This document shows, piece after piece, positions 25,413 to 32,839 of a stretch of DNA of 41,877 nt; the stretch's first letter is position 1, and every line of letters starts with the position of its first letter. The stretch covers positions 1 to 41,877 of the forward strand of contig MGSS01000136.1 of the NCBI GenBank assembly GCA_001798595.1. Direction: 5' to 3'. Source of the DNA: Deltaproteobacteria bacterium RIFCSPLOWO2_12_FULL_60_19 (GTDB taxonomy: Bacteria > Desulfobacterota > Binatia > UBA9968). The notes beneath the pieces are model-generated. The model was given only the letters and a program-made list of their open reading frames with translations. It was not told the DNA's origin and did not search any database. The translations under genes were made by a program, and so were the position numbers.

Positions 25413-25614
25413 AGAAGAGAAACAAGAACTGAAGGAAATGGCCGCCTCTTCGACGCTACGCGAAGAGTTTCGCACGCTCCGATTCAATTCCCGTGACATG
25501 GAGAGCCGCGTAAGCGTGGATCAGCTGGTTCAATGGCTGACCGCCGTGTCGCGGATTTGTCCGGACCCCGTTCAGCCGAGGCCGTTCGTCCGCTACGTCA
25601 ACGTGAAGATCTAA
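25402..25614 (+). CDS. Small partner of the nucleotidyltransferase
   Basis: A 70-residue charged protein (LSEEEKQELKEMAASSTLREEFRTL) starting inside the end of the preceding gene (overlap 25402-25412). The predicted helices and length would suit an antitoxin or small regulator, but I recognise no family. Similar small charged proteins accompany nucleotidyltransferases in many genomes. Its gene order (enzyme first, partner second) is opposite to the pair at 819-1702. Confidence 0.55.
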   Translation: MLSEEEKQELKEMAASSTLREEFRTLRFNSRDMESRVSVDQLVQWLTAVSRICPDPVQPRPFVRYVNVKI

Positions 25615-25661
25615 CAACCCCGGCTATGCTGCGCCCGGGTTATATAGGCGGGGGAGGAAAC

Positions 25662-26396
25662 ATGGCTCAAGTCGTTATCGTTACCGGAGGCGCGGGAGGC
25701 ATCGGAAGCGCAATCTGCCGCGGTCTGGCGCAAGACGGAATGAAAGTGGTGCTCGCCGACTTTGCCGAGGAAGCAGGAAACTCGCTGGCTGAAGAGATCA
25801 AGCGGGCAGGCGGAGAGGCGCTCTTCGAAAAAGTGGACGTCGGAGACAAGGCGAGCGTAGGCCGGATGGTCGAGAGCGCGCTGGCGCGTTGCTCGCAGAT
25901 TGATTTTCTGATCAACGGCGCGGGCGTGATGTCGCGCATCCCGGTGCAGGATATGCCGGAAGAGGAATGGGACCGGATCATGCGGATCAACCTGAAAGGG
26001 ACTTTTCTCTGTTCCCAGGCGGTCGCGCGGCGCATGGTCCAGCGTAAAGCAGGACGCATCGTCTGCGTCGCCTCGGGGCGCGGCGTGGCCGGACAGGCGC
26101 GCGCGGCGCACTATGCCGCCTCCAAGGCCGGCGTGATCGCCTTCACCAAATCCCTCGCGATGGAGCTGGCGCCGCACAATGTCACGGTCAACGCCATCGC
26201 TCCGGGCGCGACGGACACGCCGATGTCGCGCGCGGGAGTCTCATCGGACGAAGAGTGGAAAAAGCGCGAGGCCGTGCCGCCGCTGATGGGCGGGCTCACG
26301 ACCAAAGAGGAGATCGTCGGCCTGATCCGCTACCTGCTTTCGGAGCCGGCGAAATATCTCACCGGCCAGACTTTTCTGTTGCGAACGCCGAGATAG
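25662..26396 (+). CDS. Short-chain dehydrogenase/reductase
   Basis: A 244-residue classical SDR oxidoreductase, FabG-like in length. Cofactor-binding TGGAGGIG is at 8-15, structural NGAG at 85-88, and the catalytic S138, Y151 and K155 (YAASK) are present, with PGATDTPMS near the C-terminal substrate loop. D33 after the second strand suggests NAD. The ATG at 25662 follows a strong GGGGGAGGAA site. Substrate unknown; it faces a degraded transporter gene. Confidence 0.9.
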   Translation: MAQVVIVTGGAGGIGSAICRGLAQDGMKVVLADFAEEAGNSLAEEIKRAGGEALFEKVDVGDKASVGRMVESALARCSQIDFLINGAGVMSRIPVQDMPEEEWDRIMRINLKGTFLCSQAVARRMVQRKAGRIVCVASGRGVAGQARAAHYAASKAGVIAFTKSLAMELAPHNVTVNAIAPGATDTPMSRAGVSSDEEWKKREAVPPLMGGLTTKEEIVGLIRYLLSEPAKYLTGQTFLLRTPR

Positions 26397-26403
26397 TGTA
26401 AGA

Positions 26404-26620
26404 CTATCCGCCTAAAAAAGCCTTCCTCACTTCGTCATTTTCCAAGAGATTTTTTCCGCTATCTTCCAAGACTTTCTCGCCGATCCTAAATACATAGCCT
26501 CTATGGGCGATCTCTAAGGCCATCTGGGCATTTTGCTCTACCAGAAGATGCTGGTTCCCTTCTTGTTGATTTCGGTCAGCTTTTCCGAGCCTTGTCGTCC
26601 AAGAAAAGTCTCCGGCTATT
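26404..26620 (-). pseudogene. livF: Remnant of livF-like ABC transporter ATPase
   Basis: On the minus strand the last part reads VEQNAQMALEIAHRGYVF, then GEKVLEDSGKNLLENDEV, then RKAFLGG and a stop codon at 26404-26406, a near-perfect match to the C-terminus of LivF, the ATPase of branched-chain amino-acid importers. Upstream, in another frame, KLTEINKKGTSI corresponds to the segment before VEQNA, so one base has been lost near 26541. Further upstream the D-loop/Walker B region is unrecognisable. Only about 70 codons remain and no intact liv gene is nearby. Confidence 0.78.
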
Positions 26621-26624
26621 AGAC

Positions 26625-27008
26625 TTAGGTTGAACTCCTTATCTCATCAAGGATTCGCCTGATCTCTCGTCTTTCAGGCTCAGCCTTTAAAATCTCTTCA
26701 AGGCACGGAATGACGGCTTTCCCCAACGCTTCCAATGCATAGACTGCTCCCTCCCGGGCATCGGGAGAGTCACTAGCGAGGCTTTCTATTATGACATCAA
26801 GCGCCTCTCTGTCGTGCGTAATTCTCCACAGTGCGAAACCGCAGGTGAGCCGGAGTAACTGACCCCCCGTTTTCATGGCCTCCCTTAGTTGGGGTAGCGA
26901 GGCCTCCGTACCTGTAAGGGCTAGCTCAAGGGCAGCGCTGGCACGGCTTGCGGAGTCGCCGCTCTTAAGTCTGTGAACAAGCTCTGACTCTGATCTTATC
27001 GCATTCAT
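26625..27008 (-). CDS. Small HEAT-repeat protein
   Basis: A 127-residue protein of alternating helices with two to three HEAT/armadillo-like repeats: ASAALELALTGTEASLPQLREAM, then TCGFALWRITHDREALDVI, and EGAVYALEALGKAVIPCLEEIL. Such scaffolds bind proteins. Its ATG overlaps the stop of the upstream HEAT-hydrolase gene by four bases (ATGA), so the two are translated together. It could be a chaperone or inhibitor of that hydrolase. DNA here is lower in GC than neighbouring genes. Confidence 0.72.
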   Translation of the reverse strand: MNAIRSESELVHRLKSGDSASRASAALELALTGTEASLPQLREAMKTGGQLLRLTCGFALWRITHDREALDVIIESLASDSPDAREGAVYALEALGKAVIPCLEEILKAEPERREIRRILDEIRSST

Positions 27009-28039
27009 ACAACGGGCGTCTTTAGAATATCACCAAGCCGCTCCCTCCTCCACAGTTCGACTGTATGGAGCTCGCTATGGGGATTATCCGTTCTGGTCCG
27101 CACCCTCCGATTTTGAACCTGAGACCCGTCGGGCAGAGTCCGACCATCACCCCGAATATGATGCTCTAAATCAGGAGTCCAGGTGCCGAGCAACTGTACG
27201 GGATCGTCTTCGGAATAGATGTTATGGACCATGCTGATCGCTGTTAGGTTTGGCCCATAGTCGTCTCGGATCGGTGTGCCAAGGAGGATTAACTTGGAAA
27301 TATGGATTCCGCTAGGTGCGGCTAGCTCCGATGCCTTAAAAACTACATTCCCCCCATGGCTGTGGGCGATCAGCGTTACTCTTTCCGCCGGATGGGTTTT
27401 GAGCCATCTGATCAGGTCCATCGCTCCTTCCTCTCGACCCTCCGGCGTATTCGCGCCCGACCAGCTGAAGGCATTCGGTCCTTTGTAAAAATCCCCGGCT
27501 ATGGAGTCGATGTAACGAGGGAAATCTGACGGCCATCGCCACCAGTCTTCGTCTTCTGCCCACGTCCCATGAATGATGGTCGTAAGGGAAGGAATCTTAC
27601 GCTCCACAGATACCTCGCGTTCTCCCCACGCCTCCTCGGGTGCTGCATGGCCTTCTATCCGTGCAAGGGTGAGAGATGCGAGTCTCCTGACAGTGAAGTC
27701 AGGCTGGTCTAAAAGTTTCCTTATGGCAGGTTTCGCTTTGGGATCTGCAAGGTCTGACAGGAGGTGAAGGGCTGGCTGCTGGACTGCCTTTTCCCGGAGC
27801 GCCCTGATCAGAAGCTCGAGCGTAGGAGGGCCGACGGCAGACAAGGCATACATAGCTGCCACACGTGTATCCGCTTTAGAGGTTCTAAGACCTTCCAAAA
27901 AAAAGGCTACGCATTCCTTTGCTTTAGTCTCTCGCCAAATTTCAAAAGCACGCTGAATGGTCTTAGGGTTGGGACGACCCAAGGCAGGACGTGCTAAACG
28001 CTGGGTTGGTTTTCTGGTTTGCATCTGGCTTCCGGTCAT
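27005..28039 (-). CDS. HEAT-repeat / alpha-beta hydrolase fusion
   Basis: A 344-residue two-domain protein. Residues about 30-130 form HEAT-like repeats (RVAAMYALSAVGPPTLELLIRAL, VRRLASLTLARIEG); residues about 150-340 form an alpha/beta-hydrolase domain beginning TTIIHGTW. The nucleophile elbow AHSHGG gives S227; D278 or D279 in YSEDDPV and H321 or H325 in NPHSELH are the likely triad partners. The cap-like segment WWRWPSDFPRY is Trp-rich. No signal peptide. It could be a lipase/esterase regulated through its repeats or through the small HEAT protein encoded next. I do not recognise the architecture as a characterised system. Confidence 0.72.
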   Translation of the reverse strand: MTGSQMQTRKPTQRLARPALGRPNPKTIQRAFEIWRETKAKECVAFFLEGLRTSKADTRVAAMYALSAVGPPTLELLIRALREKAVQQPALHLLSDLADPKAKPAIRKLLDQPDFTVRRLASLTLARIEGHAAPEEAWGEREVSVERKIPSLTTIIHGTWAEDEDWWRWPSDFPRYIDSIAGDFYKGPNAFSWSGANTPEGREEGAMDLIRWLKTHPAERVTLIAHSHGGNVVFKASELAAPSGIHISKLILLGTPIRDDYGPNLTAISMVHNIYSEDDPVQLLGTWTPDLEHHIRGDGRTLPDGSQVQNRRVRTRTDNPHSELHTVELWRRERLGDILKTPVV

Positions 28040-28177
28040 ATGGTTTCTCTCCGATCTTCTCCTTCCCCTTCTCGTGGGTTTCTACCTGATTTCCATGAAT
28101 TCACGCGGATTCTATGTGATAAGACGCGGCCTGACAAGCACTTTTTTACAGGCTCAAGGGGCCTCAATTTTCGAACC

Positions 28178-29302
28178 CTAACGGCCTGTGGCAGCCAGGA
28201 ATCGTCTGGGAGAGAACTCCTCTCCGCTCCCGCTGTGCGGATCTCGGATCAGCTTCGCGGCCAACGCGCCTACGGCGGAGCTGGTCGTAACTCCGTGGCC
28301 ACCAAGACCCGCAACCCAGAAGAAGCCTTTGATCTTGGGGTCCCAGCCGATCACAAAGCGGCCGTCGTCGGAGAGCGTTCTAAGCCCGGCCCAGCTCCGC
28401 TTGATCGCTATCTCGGTGAGCGCGGGAAAATGGCGATGGATCTTTTCAAACAATAGCTCGGTCACTGACTCATCCGTCGGCGTATCGCCGGGGAGCATCT
28501 CTTGTTGATCGCAGGGACAGACCAGCAGGCCGGCGGCTTCCGGCCGAAAATAGAGATCGTGCGTGATGTGCCAGACAAACGGCCACTTTCGATCCACCCA
28601 AGGGAGCGGCGCCGTCACGAAGAGATGGCGCCGGTAGGGATGGAGCGGCGGCTCGACCGCGCCGGCGAGCCGCGCGATCGCGACAGCCCACGCCCCGGAG
28701 GCATTGATCACCGTCTCGGTTGCGATCGCGCCGTCGCTGGTGCTAAGTCCCGTGACACGACCTTGTTCAACCTCAAATCCTCCGACCGAGCAGCCGTAGC
28801 GGACGCGAACGCCGCGCGCCTGCGCGGCCTTGAGATAACCGGTGAGCAGTGCGTGGATGTCGACCACTCCGTCCGTGAGGCACCAGACCCCGCCGTCGAA
28901 GTCCGCGCCCTTGAGCGCGGGGACAAACTCCGTCGCTTTGTCCTTGGACCAGGATTCGACGCCGACGCCCATCTGCCGCGCCGTTTCGGCGTCGCGCGAG
29001 AGCTTCTCCCAACCCTCTCCGCTCCCAAGAAGCAGCGACCCGTTCTGCTCGAAACCTACGGGCACGGGCCAATCGGGGGGCAGCGCGCGTAGAAACGCCG
29101 CGCCTCCGCGCGTGAGCGCGGCCAGCGCGGGGTCCGACACCACCTGGCGCACCATCGCCGCATTGCGCCCGGAGGAATGAAAGCCGGCCACGGCCTCCTG
29201 CTCCAGGATCGTGATATCCTTGACGCCGCTCAGCGCGAGGTGGTAGGCGGTGGCGGCGCCGGCGAAGCCCGCGCCGATAATAACATATTGAGATGAGGTC
29301 AC
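28178..29302 (-). CDS. FAD-dependent oxidoreductase (DAO family)
   Basis: A 374-residue DadA/sarcosine-oxidase-like flavoenzyme. The dinucleotide-binding motif is GAGFAGAATA near residues 10-19, followed by ITILEQE; the C-terminal GLRTLSDDGRFVIGWDPKIKGFFWVAGLGGHGV closes the FAD site. These enzymes oxidise secondary amines or amino acids. The gene starts 15 bases after a ferredoxin gene on the same strand, so electrons may go to the ferredoxin rather than to oxygen. Substrate unknown. Confidence 0.88.
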   Translation of the reverse strand: MTSSQYVIIGAGFAGAATAYHLALSGVKDITILEQEAVAGFHSSGRNAAMVRQVVSDPALAALTRGGAAFLRALPPDWPVPVGFEQNGSLLLGSGEGWEKLSRDAETARQMGVGVESWSKDKATEFVPALKGADFDGGVWCLTDGVVDIHALLTGYLKAAQARGVRVRYGCSVGGFEVEQGRVTGLSTSDGAIATETVINASGAWAVAIARLAGAVEPPLHPYRRHLFVTAPLPWVDRKWPFVWHITHDLYFRPEAAGLLVCPCDQQEMLPGDTPTDESVTELLFEKIHRHFPALTEIAIKRSWAGLRTLSDDGRFVIGWDPKIKGFFWVAGLGGHGVTTSSAVGALAAKLIRDPHSGSGEEFSPRRFLAATGR

Positions 29303-29317
29303 GGAGAAACTCTTGCC

Positions 29318-29536
29318 CTACGGCAGGGGGAAAATCCGTTTGCCACTTTCCTCTTCATCCAGCAGTATCGCCTTCGTGGGGCAGAGCTTGGCCGCCAGCA
29401 GAATCTTCTGGTCGGTGTCGCCCGTCGCGTCGAGCACGACGGAGATAAATTTCTCGTCGAGCTTGAACACCTTCGGCGCCGCCTGCATGCACTTTCCATA
29501 TCCCTCGCACTTCGCCCGATCGACGGTGATTTTCAT
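29318..29536 (-). CDS. [3Fe-4S]-type ferredoxin
   Basis: A 72-residue ferredoxin with C10 and C16 in CEGYGKC, and C52 in KLCPTKAI. The middle cysteine that would complete a [4Fe-4S] cluster is replaced by Tyr (Y13), as in [3Fe-4S] ferredoxins that serve bacterial cytochromes P450. It is encoded directly upstream of the FAD oxidoreductase, and a P450 lies 2 kb away, making it a candidate partner for either. Confidence 0.9.
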   Translation of the reverse strand: MKITVDRAKCEGYGKCMQAAPKVFKLDEKFISVVLDATGDTDQKILLAAKLCPTKAILLDEEESGKRIFPLP

Positions 29537-29666
29537 GGACGCCTCCCGTGACTCTTGTTTAGCTCATTCCCGCCTTTTCGGCCACCTCTTAACCTTTCCT
29601 TACCCGGCGGAGCCGCTCACACCCCTCTATTTGCTTCTCCCCCCGACTGCGCTATAGTTAGCCGCG

Positions 29667-31490
29667 ATGAGGGTCCACCGCTACACGCACTGGGACGGCA
29701 CCCAGGAGATCCGCTTCCCGACCTCCGAAGACCTGCTCAAACATCTCTCCGATAGTTTTTTGGAAGAGGAAGGCGTGCGCCGGGCGCTTCGCGACCTGCT
29801 CCGCCGCGGCCTCACGTCGGAAGACGGCGCGCGCTCGGTCAAAGGGCTGCGGGATTTTCTGCGGGAGGCCGAGGAGAAGAAAAAGGAGCTGCTGGAAAAA
29901 TATTCGCCCGACTCTTTCAAGCTCACGCCCGAAGAGGCCAAGGCGATGAGCGACAAGCTCAACAGCCTGGCGGAAAAGCTCGAAGCCTACCACGAAAAAA
30001 TGCGCAACTTCATGGAGCGCCTCTCCGGCCGCTACGCCCAGGACATGGACGAGCTGTCGCGCCGGATGCAGGAAGCTTTTCAGCGCTACCAGGAGTTGCG
30101 GAACCGCCTCGGCGATCAGATCGCGCAACGCAAGGCGCAGCGTCAACAGCAGCCCGGCGGCCAGGGCCATCAGGACCTCATGGAGATGCTCGACCGGATG
30201 AACCGGATGCTCGACGACGAGAACTTTCTCAAAAACCTGCCGAACATGCTCGACGCCGCGGTCGACGATCTCGACAACCTGCTGGAGAATTTGGACTCGC
30301 TCACCCAGGACCAGCTCGGCCAACTGAGCGACGCGCTCAGCCAAATGGAGCAGCTCCAGCAACTGCTCAACCAGTACCCTTTCAGCGGTTCGCAGCAAAT
30401 GGGCATGGGCGAGGCGGGCCAGATCCTCGGCCAGCTCCGGCGGCTGGAGCAGTTTCTCCGTTGGGGACAGAGAGGGATGGCGGACCTGGCCGACCTCAAT
30501 CTCGACGAGATACGCGAGCTGCTGGGCGACGAAGCTTACGAGCAGCTTAAGTATCTCAAGGGGATCGAGCAAATGCTGGAAGAGGACGGCTTCCTGATGC
30601 GCACCGCGCACGGCCTCAAGCTCAGCCCGAAGGGGATGAGAAAGCTCGGCGACAAGGCGCTGAGAGAAATTTTTCAGATGCTCAACCGCAACCGTTGGGG
30701 CGGGCACGACACGCGGCTGAGAGGCCAGCAGGGGGACCGGCTGGAGGAGACTAAACCGTACGAGTACGGCGACCCTCTCGACCTCAAAATCAGCGAGACG
30801 CTGATGAACGCGCTCGAAGGCGGCCGCAGCGTGCCGATCAGGATCGGGCCGAAGGATTTCGCGGTGCACCGGCAGGAGTTTTCCACCGACTGCGAGACGG
30901 TCCTGGCGATCGACGTGAGCTATTCGATGCTGATGAACGACGCGCTCCACGCCGGAAAAAAAGTCGCGCTCGCGCTCCACCGCCTGATCGAAACGAAATA
31001 TCCACAGGACGTCCTTCATCTGGTCGCGTTCCGCTCCAACGCCAAAGTCATTCAGGCGCACGATCTCCCCTCCATCGTGGCGATCACCTATTTCATGGAG
31101 CACGGCACGGACATCAAAGAGGCGCTGCGCTTTTCCCGCCAGCTCCTGGGCTCGAAGAAGGCCGCGAACCGCCAGATTATTCTGATCACGGATGGAGAGC
31201 CGACGGCGGTGACGCTCGACCGCGGGGGGCGAGTCCATAGCGGCTGGGGATCCGCCCTGCTTCACGAGCGGATCGTGCGCGAGACGCTGAAAGAGGTTAA
31301 GCGCTGCACGCAGAGCGGGATCAAGATTAATACGTTTATGCTCGGAACGGAATACTATCGGCGCGGCTTTATCGACCAGCTCTCGCGGCTCAACACCGGA
31401 CGCGTCTTCTACACCTCGCCGGACCAGATCGGCAACTACATCGTGGTCGACTACCTCGCCAACAAGCGCAAACGCATCGGCAGAACCTAA
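29667..31490 (+). CDS. VWA-domain protein with long helical N-terminus
   Basis: A 607-residue protein. The first 390 or so residues are highly charged and helical with Gln/Met-rich stretches (LMEMLDRMNRMLDDENFL), suggesting coiled coils. The C-terminal von Willebrand A domain has the metal-ion-dependent adhesion site: DVSYSM, a Thr in HGTDI, and Asp in ITDGEP. Such proteins usually pair with a MoxR-type AAA+ ATPase as a metal-insertion or remodelling chaperone; no AAA+ gene lies in this window. No signal peptide, so cytoplasmic. The ATG at 29667 starts MRVHRYTHWDG. Confidence 0.85.
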   Translation: MRVHRYTHWDGTQEIRFPTSEDLLKHLSDSFLEEEGVRRALRDLLRRGLTSEDGARSVKGLRDFLREAEEKKKELLEKYSPDSFKLTPEEAKAMSDKLNSLAEKLEAYHEKMRNFMERLSGRYAQDMDELSRRMQEAFQRYQELRNRLGDQIAQRKAQRQQQPGGQGHQDLMEMLDRMNRMLDDENFLKNLPNMLDAAVDDLDNLLENLDSLTQDQLGQLSDALSQMEQLQQLLNQYPFSGSQQMGMGEAGQILGQLRRLEQFLRWGQRGMADLADLNLDEIRELLGDEAYEQLKYLKGIEQMLEEDGFLMRTAHGLKLSPKGMRKLGDKALREIFQMLNRNRWGGHDTRLRGQQGDRLEETKPYEYGDPLDLKISETLMNALEGGRSVPIRIGPKDFAVHRQEFSTDCETVLAIDVSYSMLMNDALHAGKKVALALHRLIETKYPQDVLHLVAFRSNAKVIQAHDLPSIVAITYFMEHGTDIKEALRFSRQLLGSKKAANRQIILITDGEPTAVTLDRGGRVHSGWGSALLHERIVRETLKEVKRCTQSGIKINTFMLGTEYYRRGFIDQLSRLNTGRVFYTSPDQIGNYIVVDYLANKRKRIGRT

Positions 31491-31546
31491 AGTGATGGGA
31501 ATTGGTTTTTGCGCTACGACATGGCGACGTGGCGAATGGCCGGCAC

Positions 31547-32839
31547 ATGCTAGACCCCGTTTGGCGACTCGCGAGACGGGCCCGCAACATCCCGCGCCGC
31601 CTCGCCCTTGTCGGAATGCGGCTCCCGCCGCTCCGGCGGCTCCTGCGCTTCTTGCTCGACCTGCCGTTTGACCCGTACGACTCCGGGTTTCGCGCCGATC
31701 CGTACCCCTTCTACCACCGGCTCCGCGAGCGGGCCCCGGTGTACCGGAGCCCGTTCGGCGTTTGGTTCGTGACCCGCTACGCCGACGCCGTCGCTTTGCT
31801 GACCGACCCGCGCTTCAACCACCCCGACCACCGGGCCCAAGCACAGCACCCCCAAGCGGGTGGCGCGCTCGCGCTGGTGCGTAGCAACATGATGATCACA
31901 AGGAACCCACCGGACCAGACCCGGCTCCGGCGCGTCGTCGCCGACGTGTTCACGGCTTCGTTCGTGGCCGACCTTCGCCCGCGCATCCAAGCAGCAGTCG
32001 ATCTGCTCCTGGACCGCGTGGAGAAGGCCCGGCGGATGGACGCCGTTACGGACTTCGCCGCTAAGTTGCCAGTCGCCGTGATCGCCGGGGCGTTCGGCAT
32101 CCCATCCGACGATGCAGCTCGCTGCCAGACATGGGCTCGCCCCATGTCGGTCTTGTTTGATCTTGCGCCGACGCGGGCCGAGCTCGCAGGCGCCGAGGCC
32201 GCGGTCGGGCGTATCGCCGAATATTTCCGGGGGCTCATCGGCGAGCGGCGCAAGTGGCCGGGCGCCGATCTGATCAGCGCGCTTGTTCAGGCGCAACAGA
32301 GCGAGGGTTGCCTGGACGACGACGAGTTGCTCGCGAACTGTATCTTGCTTTTCATCGCCGGCTATGAGACCACGGTGGCCTTTGTCGGCACCACGATCCT
32401 CACCCTGCTGCGCCACCCCGCCGCGTGGAAAGCGCTTGGGTCCGACCCCGGACTGCTCCAGAGCGGTGTCGACGAGCTCCTGCGCTATGAGTCCCCGATC
32501 CAGACTTTCGGGCGCCAGGCGCAAGAGGACGTCGTCCTCGGGGAAAAGCGAATCCGTCGCGGGCAAACCGTGCTCGTGCTTGTGGGCGCGGTGAATCGCG
32601 ACCCGGCAAAGTTTCCGGATCCCGACCGTTTCGATCTCGCCCGCCGGAACAACCATCACCTCGCATTCGGCCACGGCATCCATGCCTGTCTTGGCCAGGG
32701 GCTGTCCCGGCTGGAAGGTCAGGTCGCGCTTGAAACGCTGGTGCGGCGCTTTCCAGGCTTGCGGCTCGGCGACCGGCCGCCGGTGTGGCGGGCCGAGTTC
32801 GCAATCCGGGCTCTCGACTCGCTCCCGGTGGCGTGGTGA
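31547..32839 (+). CDS. Cytochrome P450
   Basis: A 430-residue (or 445 if the TTG at 31502 is used) soluble P450. The I-helix motif AGYETT, K-helix ELLRYE and haem-binding FGHGIHACLG with its Cys thiolate are all present. It is of the bacterial class I type that receives electrons from a ferredoxin; a [3Fe-4S] ferredoxin is encoded at 29318-29536. The start is uncertain as no candidate has a good ribosome site. Its stop codon directly abuts that of the convergent glycosyltransferase gene. Substrate not predictable. Confidence 0.9.
   Translation: MLDPVWRLARRARNIPRRLALVGMRLPPLRRLLRFLLDLPFDPYDSGFRADPYPFYHRLRERAPVYRSPFGVWFVTRYADAVALLTDPRFNHPDHRAQAQHPQAGGALALVRSNMMITRNPPDQTRLRRVVADVFTASFVADLRPRIQAAVDLLLDRVEKARRMDAVTDFAAKLPVAVIAGAFGIPSDDAARCQTWARPMSVLFDLAPTRAELAGAEAAVGRIAEYFRGLIGERRKWPGADLISALVQAQQSEGCLDDDELLANCILLFIAGYETTVAFVGTTILTLLRHPAAWKALGSDPGLLQSGVDELLRYESPIQTFGRQAQEDVVLGEKRIRRGQTVLVLVGAVNRDPAKFPDPDRFDLARRNNHHLAFGHGIHACLGQGLSRLEGQVALETLVRRFPGLRLGDRPPVWRAEFAIRALDSLPVAW

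Noticed and set aside
29658-31265. A 535-codon open frame antisense to the VWA gene.
   Set aside because: Shadow of a GC-rich gene with strong codon bias; repetitive Leu/Val/His composition, no start signal and no domain, while the sense frame has a clear VWA domain.
31550-32683. A 377-codon frame antisense to the P450 gene.
   Set aside because: Charged, low-information shadow; sense frame carries the full P450 motif set.
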